From assembly GCF_000014585.1 (NCBI RefSeq), contig NC_008319.1, positions 1,054,001 through 1,118,000 on the forward strand: a stretch of DNA of 64,000 nt, in the 5' to 3' direction. This document shows positions 37,789-47,100 of this stretch, piece by piece. Source of the DNA: Synechococcus sp. CC9311. Its GTDB lineage: Bacteria; Cyanobacteriota; Cyanobacteriia; PCC-6307; Cyanobiaceae. Each line of letters starts with the position of its first letter. The first letter of the stretch is position 1. Below the pieces are notes generated by a model. That model was not told the DNA's origin. It searched no databases and saw nothing but the letters and a program-made list of their open reading frames with translations. Position numbers and translations under genes: made by a program.

Positions 37789-38457
37789 TTAAATAACGAA
37801 CATGCCAGACTCATTGAGCCGTAGTTGTGCGAAAAAATCTGTCAACTGAGGATTAATATCATTATTGCTGACAAGTATGTCGCCGATCCGGCCACCACTG
37901 ATACTTTGACGTTCAAGTGCTTGATCTATGGAGGATTGGGAGACCAACCCGAGACTGACAAGTCTTTCGCCAAGCTTTAAACTGTTAAAATCTAGATTAG
38001 CAAGACTTTTTGTGAGAAAGAAATCAAGTATCTGGAAGGGGATATTCAAATTAAGCCGAAGAAATTCACCAAATCGCTGTGTATTGGAAAATGGCTGAAA
38101 TCTGTCGAGCAATTCATCAAGATCTTGATCAGAAAGCAAACCACAAAGAACCAGTTTTCTGCCTAAAGCCTGAGAATTGAAATCAACAGATTGATTTATA
38201 TGATTTTCATTAGACAGACTCCCCGAAATAATCTCAGGTCCATCAAACTTACTTTGCACCAACGGATCTGATGATAGGAAGGTAAATAACTGATTAGGAT
38301 CTAAACGTGTCGTTCCAAACTTTTGAATAATTAATTCTTCAACGAATGAAGTCTCCGTGAAGGGAGCAATAATAGAAAAATTGAGGGGAAAAGTGTTTCC
38401 TTGACCTAGAACTTCTACTCGAGTCACATCACTTTTTAAAAGAAGTTTAACGGACAC
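37789..38457 (-). CDS. Tandem MshEN-like (cyclic-di-GMP-binding type) protein
   Basis: The frame is 233 codons from a TTG at 38490; I prefer the GTG at 38457. The second half holds four copies of the 24-residue MshEN pattern RLGxxLVxxGLLxxxxLxxALxxQ: ALGRKLVLCGLLSDQDLDEL, RFGEFLRLNLNI, KLGERLVSLGLVSQSSIDQA and RIGDILVSNNDI. The third is nearly perfect and is followed by the usual five-residue spacer, so the protein has two MshEN-like units. In GspE/MshE ATPases and in NfrB-like secretion proteins this motif binds cyclic di-GMP. No ATPase part is present. It is divergent from the ABC/HlyD/RTX genes, so I infer a regulator of that export system; this is not shown. Confidence 0.65.
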   Translation of the reverse strand: MSVKLLLKSDVTRVEVLGQGNTFPLNFSIIAPFTETSFVEELIIQKFGTTRLDPNQLFTFLSSDPLVQSKFDGPEIISGSLSNENHINQSVDFNSQALGRKLVLCGLLSDQDLDELLDRFQPFSNTQRFGEFLRLNLNIPFQILDFFLTKSLANLDFNSLKLGERLVSLGLVSQSSIDQALERQSISGGRIGDILVSNNDINPQLTDFFAQLRLNESGMFVI

Positions 38458-38677
38458 GGTATTGATCTTAAATATGCAGTATATCGACAATTATTCGTGT
38501 GCAGCGCAAGGATACTGAGAGATTGATGAGTGACTTCTAAGATTACGCTTAAAGTATAATGAAAATTTAAAAAAAGCATTCAAGATGCAACGAATTTGCA
38601 CTTTTGGGGTCAAAAAGTTTTGACAGCGCAAGAAAAATTACTATGCTTTAAATATTCGATTCACTCATTGTCTAGCC

Positions 38678-40387
38678 GTGAAACAACTACAATTCAATCC
38701 TAATAGTTATTTCAAAAGAAAAGCCTTTAAATACAAACAACTTTTGCATGAGCTATCCCATCATCGATACTTTCAATCCTTAAGGCAATTTGATTGGAAA
38801 AAATATCGAATCGGACAAATAATTATTGCTTCCGTATTGATAAATCTGTTAGAGCTATCAGCACCTATCTATATTAATATTGTTTATTCTGTAATTCTTC
38901 CTAGGCAAGCAATTGAAAGCTTAATCTTGCTGACAATACTAGTTGTCGTATTAATGATGATTTCGGTTTGGCTAAAGATAATGAGGCTTGATTTGGTCGG
39001 TGAAGATAGTGCAAGAGTGACCCATGAGAAACGAGTCAATGCGATTAGTCACTTTGTATCTATTCCAATACGAAGTTTTTTAAAATCATCACCCTCAGAA
39101 CACATATCTAGACTCAATAGTATTAATTTATTGAAAGACAACTCAGCACTGCAGTCCTTAACAACAGCAATTGATTTAATTTTTTCATTGATATTCATTG
39201 TAATCTTATTCATGGTGGGTGGGATTATTGCCTTACCGGTTTTGGTGGGAATTAGTGTATTCTTCTTTAAATCCCTATCATTTGCTAAAGACTTTGAAGA
39301 TGTTAGCAAAGAACAAGATCAACTAGAGATCAAGCGATTAAACACCCAGATTGATACGGTTGATTCTGTAGATCTAATCAAAGCGAACGGATTAAACACG
39401 CAGTATTTAACTTCTCTAGAGCCATTACAAGAACGCCTATCTTGGCGAAGAATGAAAAATAATCAATACCTTTTAAAACACCAAGCGTTCGGCAATCTAG
39501 TGAGTCAGGCAACACTTGCAGCAGTAGCCACTCTCGGTGCAATTTTAGTCATCAACGATCGTTTATTGGTTGGTGCTTTGGCTGCAGCAATTTTACTCAT
39601 CGGTAAAATCTTCAATCCTTGGCAAAGGCTTTCCACATTATGGAGCAGTTATCGAAGCTTAGTGCATTCACAGGATGAATACCAAGCTCTAATGAGCACA
39701 CCAATTATCGAGGTCAACAACACTAAATCAGTAAATACAATATCTCCAACGAATACAGACATATTCACAATTACAACATCAGAACTCGGCACGCTAAAGA
39801 TCCACCGCAATGAAAGTCATTGGATTAATTCCAATTCAAATGGTATGGAGATAACAAGAATGTTTGAAAATATTGTTTTAGCTGAAAATGATCAGACAAT
39901 TCTGCTGAATGATATTCCGCTAAGTGAATATTCTGGATTAGAGATCATTGATAAAATAGCGTATGTAAATCCATCCTTCAGATCCTTTGATGGTTCTTTA
40001 ATCCAAAATTTAAGCTGTTTTGAGCCTTCAAAGTATAAACGTAGCGCTCTTTTCTGGTCATATTTATTAGGGATTGATGAAAAGATAAAAACTCTACCAC
40101 TTGGCTACGATACAACTATAGGAAGTCAAATGGGTTCAGGCTTATCTTCAGATGATGAAAAATTACTTCATATTATTTCTGGCCTATCTAAAAATCCGCT
40201 CATACTTCTAATCGACTTAAATGGATGTACGTTCGGAAAGCCATTTATTGAGGGTATACAGACGATCATAAGTTGTTGTAACGGTCGTACAACCTTAGTG
40301 ATAGCAGGTACAAGTCCTGTTTTGGGCAAAATATGCAATCAAACGATTCAAACATTGTCAATGACTAAAGTTGGAGGTGTTCAATGA
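38678..40387 (+). CDS. Type I secretion ABC half-transporter with degenerate ATPase domain
   Basis: A 569-residue protein with an exporter membrane domain (helices from about residue 48, IGQIIIASVLINLLELSAPI, to about residue 310). A C-terminal domain follows that still folds along an ABC ATPase but lacks its motifs. The Walker A position has NSNSNGMEI with no Lys (about residues 384-392), the Q-loop has VNPSF, the signature is LSSDD instead of LSGGQ (about residue 490), Walker B ends LIDLNG with no catalytic Glu, and the H-loop has IAGTS. No C39-like domain precedes it. It overlaps the next ABC gene by 4 bp (ATGA), which suggests an obligate heterodimer. The codon use is very AT-rich. Confidence 0.8.
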   Translation: MKQLQFNPNSYFKRKAFKYKQLLHELSHHRYFQSLRQFDWKKYRIGQIIIASVLINLLELSAPIYINIVYSVILPRQAIESLILLTILVVVLMMISVWLKIMRLDLVGEDSARVTHEKRVNAISHFVSIPIRSFLKSSPSEHISRLNSINLLKDNSALQSLTTAIDLIFSLIFIVILFMVGGIIALPVLVGISVFFFKSLSFAKDFEDVSKEQDQLEIKRLNTQIDTVDSVDLIKANGLNTQYLTSLEPLQERLSWRRMKNNQYLLKHQAFGNLVSQATLAAVATLGAILVINDRLLVGALAAAILLIGKIFNPWQRLSTLWSSYRSLVHSQDEYQALMSTPIIEVNNTKSVNTISPTNTDIFTITTSELGTLKIHRNESHWINSNSNGMEITRMFENIVLAENDQTILLNDIPLSEYSGLEIIDKIAYVNPSFRSFDGSLIQNLSCFEPSKYKRSALFWSYLLGIDEKIKTLPLGYDTTIGSQMGSGLSSDDEKLLHIISGLSKNPLILLIDLNGCTFGKPFIEGIQTIISCCNGRTTLVIAGTSPVLGKICNQTIQTLSMTKVGGVQ

Positions 40388-42543
40388 AAACTTCGAATAA
40401 AAATTCAACAATTGTGGGACACACACAAAATACACCACTGATACGAGATCTATCTCTCAGCCCTGATTTACCGCTTGTCTTTTGTATTAGGCTTCTTTTA
40501 CAAGAGATTCAATGGACAGGATCAATTAACGAAATAGCAAATATAATCGGAAGAGATCCACAAGAAATAGATCTTGTAGATACAAGAAATTTATTTTTAC
40601 GACTTGGTTATAATTCTCAACTGAAAAAGCTGAAAGACTTTAAATCAATCAACATTCACACATTACCAGCTTTATATATTGACCCAAGTGATCAACCTTT
40701 TGTTCTATTTGTAGAAGATCAAGATTCAATTATAGCCGGAAATGCAAAAGGTCGTTTTGATCTTAAAAAGATTGAGCCAGGTGGCTTTCTTTTAATACTT
40801 GACGAAATAAAGTCCAATGAAGATGTATCAATTATCAAACACATAGCCTATCGATTCTCCAATAAAATTTCTGCACTTTATTGGATTAGTTTTGGAATAT
40901 CATTGCTCGCCTTGTCACTACCACTCTATTTGCGAGCAATTTACAATATTGCCATTCCAGGGGAAGCATTTATATCATCATTATTGTTATTCTTTGGAAT
41001 TGGAGCTTTATTTATCCTTGAATTCAATATGCGTCAGTGGCGTTCAAATCTAATAAGTCAGATGGCTGGAAAGCTTGATTCACTTTTTGGAATGAGAGTT
41101 ACTCAGAAATTCCTAGGACTTGACTACTCCCAACTTAAGAGCATCAATCTAAGTAACTACAACACGAGGATCAGAAATTTAGATGCGATGCTTAATTATC
41201 TAAAGGGACCATTAGCTTTAGCGTTGCTTGATTTCCCTTTCATTATAATTTACCTGATTGCAATTGGTCTTCTTGCTGGAAATCTTGTATTTGTACCGAT
41301 TGTAATCATGTTGATAAGTGGCTCAATAATTTTAGTTTTATCGAAGTTTTACAGTGGAGCGGAAGAGTTAAATATAAAAACAAGCGTTGGTATATTGCAA
41401 GCACAGTTAGAATTAGTGAGAAGATTTAAAGAAATAAAACTTGCACATCTAGAATTAATTTGGGTACAGCGTATTCGTGCATTATCTGGTGAGAGCACTA
41501 AAAGTGGTTTGGTTCTCAATAAGCAAGCAGGAATTCTTCAAATACTAACCTCAACCTCATCTCAAATGGCAGGTACTTTAACGCTTGCAGTTGGAGCTTG
41601 GCTAATGTTTACAAGTCCTGATGGTAATAATGTTCTTGGAAACTTAATTGCCGCAATGTTTATTGTGTGGCGTGTCTTTACCCCCTTTCAATCCTTAATG
41701 AATGCATTGCTTCGTTTTGACACGATTAAAAATCAATATAGCCAGCTTGATCGTTTTCTAAAACTAAGGAATCATTCTTCTGTAACCAGACCATCTATTA
41801 ACACCAAATCAAGATTATATGGTTCCATTCAATTGGATTCATTATCTTGTCGTATTCCTAGCACTTCAAGGCTATTACTTGCAAAAGTTGACCTTAGGTT
41901 TGTGCCCAGTACAATTTACGCCATAACTGGTAAATCAGGATGTGGTAAAACAACATTGCTCAACGTAATTGCACAACTTTATCCAATTGCAAATGGTACC
42001 CTTTCGTTTGATGGCAAAGATTACCGTCAGTTTACGAATGAAGACATTCAACGCAATATTTCATATGTAATGAACAATAGTCAATTCCTAAAAGGAAGTT
42101 TATGGCAAAATCTTACAGCAATGAATCCTGATGCTTCTTTTGAAGCTGTTAAGGAAATTTGCCAATTGATTGGTGTTTATGATTTCATCGCCAATCTTCC
42201 AGAAGGTTTTGACACTTACTTGAATAATGATATGAGTTATCACTTTCCTGTCGGAGTACAAAAACTTATTAGCTTGGCCCAGGCTCTGATTAAGGACTCA
42301 CCAATTCTTCTTATTGATGATATTAGCCAGGGCTTAACATCTGTACAATTCGAGGCAATTGTTGATGCGCTTCCTAAACTTAAACAATGTATGTTTTCAA
42401 AGCAAGAGCGATGTATTATCCTGACAACGTCTAATAATAAAATGCTTGAATTAGCCGACAATATTTGCATTATTGATAAAGGTGTGTCTACTTTCCAGGG
42501 AACACAAAAAGAGCTCGAAGTTTTGGTTCAATCTAAAACTTAG
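40384..42543 (+). CDS. Type I secretion ABC transporter, LapB/HlyB-like, with C39-like domain
   Basis: The 719-residue size and layout match HlyB/LapB. A C39-peptidase-like N-terminal domain without the catalytic Cys (residues about 15-150, with IHTLPALYIDP) is followed by membrane helices (about 165-440) and an ATPase domain. Walker A is intact (GKSGCGKTT, about residues 516-524). The signature is FPVGVQ rather than LSGGQ, Walker B reads ILLIDD with Asp in place of the catalytic Glu, the Q-loop has MNNSQF and the H-loop LTTSNN has no His. It should pair with the preceding half-transporter and with the HlyD adaptor downstream to export the RTX protein. Confidence 0.87.
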   Translation: MKTSNKNSTIVGHTQNTPLIRDLSLSPDLPLVFCIRLLLQEIQWTGSINEIANIIGRDPQEIDLVDTRNLFLRLGYNSQLKKLKDFKSINIHTLPALYIDPSDQPFVLFVEDQDSIIAGNAKGRFDLKKIEPGGFLLILDEIKSNEDVSIIKHIAYRFSNKISALYWISFGISLLALSLPLYLRAIYNIAIPGEAFISSLLLFFGIGALFILEFNMRQWRSNLISQMAGKLDSLFGMRVTQKFLGLDYSQLKSINLSNYNTRIRNLDAMLNYLKGPLALALLDFPFIIIYLIAIGLLAGNLVFVPIVIMLISGSIILVLSKFYSGAEELNIKTSVGILQAQLELVRRFKEIKLAHLELIWVQRIRALSGESTKSGLVLNKQAGILQILTSTSSQMAGTLTLAVGAWLMFTSPDGNNVLGNLIAAMFIVWRVFTPFQSLMNALLRFDTIKNQYSQLDRFLKLRNHSSVTRPSINTKSRLYGSIQLDSLSCRIPSTSRLLLAKVDLRFVPSTIYAITGKSGCGKTTLLNVIAQLYPIANGTLSFDGKDYRQFTNEDIQRNISYVMNNSQFLKGSLWQNLTAMNPDASFEAVKEICQLIGVYDFIANLPEGFDTYLNNDMSYHFPVGVQKLISLAQALIKDSPILLIDDISQGLTSVQFEAIVDALPKLKQCMFSKQERCIILTTSNNKMLELADNICIIDKGVSTFQGTQKELEVLVQSKT

Positions 42544-42589
42544 ATCACTAAATTATTTTTCTGACTTTTCTCTAATTTCATTCGTTTTC

Positions 42590-44008
42590 ATGACCAACTC
42601 AACTTCAAATGGAATCGCTCCAGGTTCTAGCTCAAATGGAATCGCTCCCGATTCTAGTTCAAAGGTTTCTACTTCAGCCGATTCACTTCTTAGTCAACTT
42701 CCTGGTTTGTCAGCATCAGACTCTAATACATTATTAGGTAGAAATAGATTAGCTCAGGCATTAGAACTCGAAGACCCGCAGGATAATTTATTCGTTAGAA
42801 GAAGCCTTTATGTCTTAGGTGCAGCAGCTCTTATCTTTTTCCCGTGGGCCGCACTTACGCCGATTACCCAGGTTATAGAAGCTTCCGGTGAAGTTATACC
42901 TCAAGGTTCCGTTAACATCATTCAGCATTTAGAGGGTGGTATTGTTTCATCTGTCAACGTCAAAAATGGTCAGTCAGTCAGTAAGGGAGAAGCCTTGCTT
43001 CAATTAAATCCGCAAATGGTTGGTAGTGAATTTTCGGCTACAAAATCTAAACTAGATGCTCTTATTATCCAGCAAGAACAGTTGCGCGCCGCAATTCGCG
43101 GAGACGATGTATTGCCCAGTCAAAATAACATTGACGTTTTAAATCCAAGTGAAATTAAAGTAAGTGATGCACAACAGAATCTTCTAACGAGTCGATTAGC
43201 GAATGCATCAGATCAATTGAAATCTGCTAGCGCCGTTGTTGCTGAGAAATCTGCAGAAATCAATGGTCTCAATAAACAGTTGAAACTACTGATTGAAGAA
43301 AGAGACATGTGGGCTTCACTAACACAAGATGGTGCAAGCTCAAGGCTTCAACTTGTTAATGCTCAAGCGAAGGTTGAGGAAATTCGTGGTGCACGCAATG
43401 AGGCTACAAAGGCACTGGCTCAAGCAAAAGCTAATCTTCAAAGTCTTCAATCAGGCTTAGTACTCGAACAAAATTCAGAAATAGCAGCCTTGGTTAATGA
43501 GGAATCGGTTGTTGCAGAAAATATCAAGAAAGTCCGTTTCCAGCTTTCACGAATGGTTGTAAAAGCGCCAGTATCAGGAACAGTTAGTGACCTTCGTTTT
43601 TCTGCCCGCGGAGCTGTTGTTGCACCTGGAGCTGTGGTTGCGTCGGTTGTACCAGCTGGCACCACAAAATTAGTTGAAGCTCGTATCCCATCACAAGATA
43701 TTGGATTTGTTCATATTGGACAAGATGTTGATGTCAATCTTCAGCCTTTTGATTCCTCTGTTTACGGTACTATTCCTGGACGTTTAACGTCAATTTCTGG
43801 GGATACTGTTCAAAACCCCGATGACCGCCAGTTTTATTACAATGCAACAATTGAACTTGATCGGCAGTACCTTGATTCCTCTAATAAAAAATACCCTGTT
43901 CAAGTTGGAATGCCCATCGTTGCAGATATAAAAGGGCAGCGCAGTAATGTTCTGCAGTATCTCTTCCATCCATTCGTTCGAACGCTCAATGGGGCGATGC
44001 GTGAATGA
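42590..44008 (+). CDS. HlyD-family membrane fusion protein (type I secretion adaptor)
   Basis: A 472-residue periplasmic adaptor from ATG 42590; the open frame begins at 42473 inside the ABC gene. After a Ser/Asn-rich cytosolic tail with a short internal repeat (SNGIAP twice) there is one membrane helix (about residues 60-85, SLYVLGAAALIFFPWAAL). The lipoyl half-motifs follow (IEASGEVIPQGSVNIIQHLEGGIV; VKAPVSGTVSDL) around a long coiled coil, then a beta-barrel region and the C-terminal VGMPIVADIKGQRSNVLQYL. It bridges the ABC pair to an outer-membrane TolC-type channel, which is not encoded here. Confidence 0.9.
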   Translation: MTNSTSNGIAPGSSSNGIAPDSSSKVSTSADSLLSQLPGLSASDSNTLLGRNRLAQALELEDPQDNLFVRRSLYVLGAAALIFFPWAALTPITQVIEASGEVIPQGSVNIIQHLEGGIVSSVNVKNGQSVSKGEALLQLNPQMVGSEFSATKSKLDALIIQQEQLRAAIRGDDVLPSQNNIDVLNPSEIKVSDAQQNLLTSRLANASDQLKSASAVVAEKSAEINGLNKQLKLLIEERDMWASLTQDGASSRLQLVNAQAKVEEIRGARNEATKALAQAKANLQSLQSGLVLEQNSEIAALVNEESVVAENIKKVRFQLSRMVVKAPVSGTVSDLRFSARGAVVAPGAVVASVVPAGTTKLVEARIPSQDIGFVHIGQDVDVNLQPFDSSVYGTIPGRLTSISGDTVQNPDDRQFYYNATIELDRQYLDSSNKKYPVQVGMPIVADIKGQRSNVLQYLFHPFVRTLNGAMRE

Positions 44009-44162
44009 GTGATTCAAGAAATTCTCAGTTTGCATTCAGTTCTCTGAACCCGTTGCTGTGCAACGACTTTCGGTTTATCGCAGCTCTATTCTGTGAAGGG
44101 CTTAGGCCAAATGCTTTCTTGGTTTGATCTTTAATCGCAACTGGTAATTACCATTCAAACAG

Positions 44163-47100
44163 TTGCACAGGGTTCGTTTGGATAATTTTTCACCGGTCGT
44201 TGATGGTTCTACTGATGAAGCGTCTGTTGCTGAGGAAAACAAAAATAATTTTGTGCCCAATCGTCAGTCCTATAAGGGTGCTGGAGTCGCAGATAATCCT
44301 GAAGGAGTCACTGAATTTAATGACGTTGAAATTAAAACTCCTGTTGTTGAAGTTGCTAACCCTTCACCCCCCAGCCAGCAAGTCACTAGTGATATAGGCA
44401 ATATTCCTGTAGATGCTGGTGGTTTAGGTGCTGATGCCAATCCATTTTTTGAGGGATTAGAAGAAGCCTTCACGATTGATGCTGTTTCTCCTACAAATCT
44501 TTTAACAGCGCCTCTTGCAGAATCTTCAGATGCAGATATTCCTCAACCGCAAGATTTTGCTCCCGATGCTGAACCACCTGCAGACACTGAGATAGAACCA
44601 GAACCAACTCCAGACCCCGATCCAGTTCCACCGACCATCTCAGTCGAGGACTTCGGCGACGTACTGGTTTTTGATGGTGGGCTGAACAATGGAAATTTCG
44701 TTGGTGTTCAATCAGCCGAAGACCTACTCAAATTCGATCCATCAATTGTTGGACCCGGCGGTCTAGGCGCAATCGCTTTAGTCAGCTTTGCTAGCAATTT
44801 CACCGTTTCAGCCCCGAGTGCAGGACTGGTATCCCGCGAAATCACTTATGGCCTGGAGTTAGAAGTTCCAGAAGGAACAACGCTCAACGCCAACAACCTG
44901 GCTGATCAAACAGCAGTGTTGAAGAGTGGCACTAACGACATCTATCTTTTTGAAGTCAATGGAACCATCTTTGGGTCAATATCGCCCACGACTGTTAGCG
45001 GCAATGAGGTTTTCAGAACCTTTATTGACTCCAGCACTGGACTTCTGACATTTGAACAATTTTTACCCATACAGCACGTCAATAGCATTGACACCACCAC
45101 AAGTGATGCAGCAACAATTCTGGATCGGATGCTTTTGGCCGATAACCAGATTCAGCTGACAGCAAGAGTCACAGACGATTACGGCTCAGGACAAGTCCTC
45201 AGCGCTACAGCCTTTGTTGACTTGGGAGGCAATATTCAATTCGGTGATGACGGCCCAGCAGAAGGCACCATTGCCACACCCACCATCTCAGCCGCTCTGC
45301 TGACCAGCCTCAACACCGGCGATGGTGGTCTCTTAGACGGCAATGACAAGGCACTTCCTGCCACTGTCACCTCTGCCGCTCTCGCTGACACCTTCACGGG
45401 TGCTGTCACTCCTGACTACGGCGCCGACATCGACGCACCTCCCGCAGAGGTCACCATCGATACCGCTGGTAATGGCTTCACCTTCGACCTCGATACCTCG
45501 TCAGCCAATGCCAACGGCGCGGTCGATACACAACTCACCCTGTCTGATGGTGTCGGTGTAGCGGGTACGCAGGTCTACGCCTATCTCACCAATTCAGGCC
45601 GCACCATCGTCGGCCGTACCGCTGATACGGGCAGCACCGATGGCGATTCGGTCTTCACCCTGACCATCGACCAGGCCACCGGTGCGATCACACAAACCCA
45701 GAACGAGGCCTTCGCACACTCGTTGATCACCAATGGCACCGGCACCGTTGGGGTCGGCACCGTTCCCAGCGGCACCTACAGCACAACACCTATCGACCCG
45801 GCCACCGGGGACTCCGGGGACTCCGTCGACCTCGGCGTTCTCAACATCTCCGTCTCCGCTGATGTCCGCACCACCGATTCCGATGGTGATTACGTCATTC
45901 AGGCCGTCTCAACCGGCGACATCGCAGACGGCTTCAAATTCTTTGATGACGGCCCAGCAGAAGGCACCATTGCCACACCCACCATCTCAGCCGCTCTGCT
46001 GACCAGCCTCAACACCGGCGATGGTGGTCTCTTAGACGGCAATGACAAGGCACTTCCTGCCACTGTCACCTCTGCCGCTCTCGCTGACACCTTCACGGGT
46101 GCTGTCACTCCTGACTACGGCGCCGACATCGACGCACCTCCCGCAGAGGTCACCATCGATACCGCTGGTAATGGCTTCACCTTCGACCTCGATACCTCGT
46201 CAGCCAATGCCAACGGCGCGGTCGATACACAACTCACCCTGTCTGATGGTGTCGGTGTAGCGGGTACGCAGGTCTACGCCTATCTCACCAATTCAGGCCG
46301 CACCATCGTCGGCCGTACCGCTGATACGGGCAGCACCGATGGCGATTCGGTCTTCACCCTGACCATCGACCAGGCCACCGGTGCGATCACACAAACCCAG
46401 AACGAGGCCTTCGCACACTCGTTGATCACCAATGGCACCGGCACCGTTGGGGTCGGCACCGTTCCCAGCGGCACCTACAGCACAACACCTATCGACCCGG
46501 CCACCGGGGACTCCGGGGACTCCGTCGACCTCGGCGTTCTCAACATCTCCGTCTCCGCTGATGTCCGCACCACCGATTCCGATGGTGATTACGTCATTCA
46601 GGCCGTCTCAACCGGCGACATCGCAGACGGCTTCAAATTCTTTGATGACGGCCCAGCAGATTTTGCACCTGCAAACGCGACACTCGATAATGACGGATCA
46701 GATGAAGTAACGGAGACGTTGAATCCAACAGCGCTTAGGCCTGGGGCAGACGAATTAGGCTCACTTACATTTACTGGAATCAATAATGGCGACGACGCTT
46801 TAATAAAAAGTGGCGGTAATACGGTCAGCTATTACCTAATCAACAATGGAACAGAACTAATTGCATCGACAAAGACACTCGCCGAGTGGAATAGCCTATC
46901 GCCGACCGATCAGGCCGATCCGAACGCTGCTGACTATGTCTTTACAATCACACTTGATCCAAGCCAGTCAAATTACACCGTCAAAGAATATGCAACAATC
47001 GACGGAACAACTGATACCACATTGAATTATGATGTCAAATTAACAGACGAAGATCTTGACTTTGTTGACGGCGACTTTGAAGTAACTTGGGCGCCATCGC

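Noticed and set aside
44163-44640. LapA-type N-terminal retention module or LapG cleavage site in the RTX protein
   Set aside because: The N-terminus is acidic, Pro/Glu-rich low-complexity sequence without a recognisable retention module or di-alanine cleavage motif, and no LapD or LapG gene is nearby.
45343-46710. Long open frames in the other forward and reverse frames across the 699-bp repeats
   Set aside because: They are shadows of the GC-rich repeats of the RTX gene, appear twice in identical form and have no ribosome binding sites.
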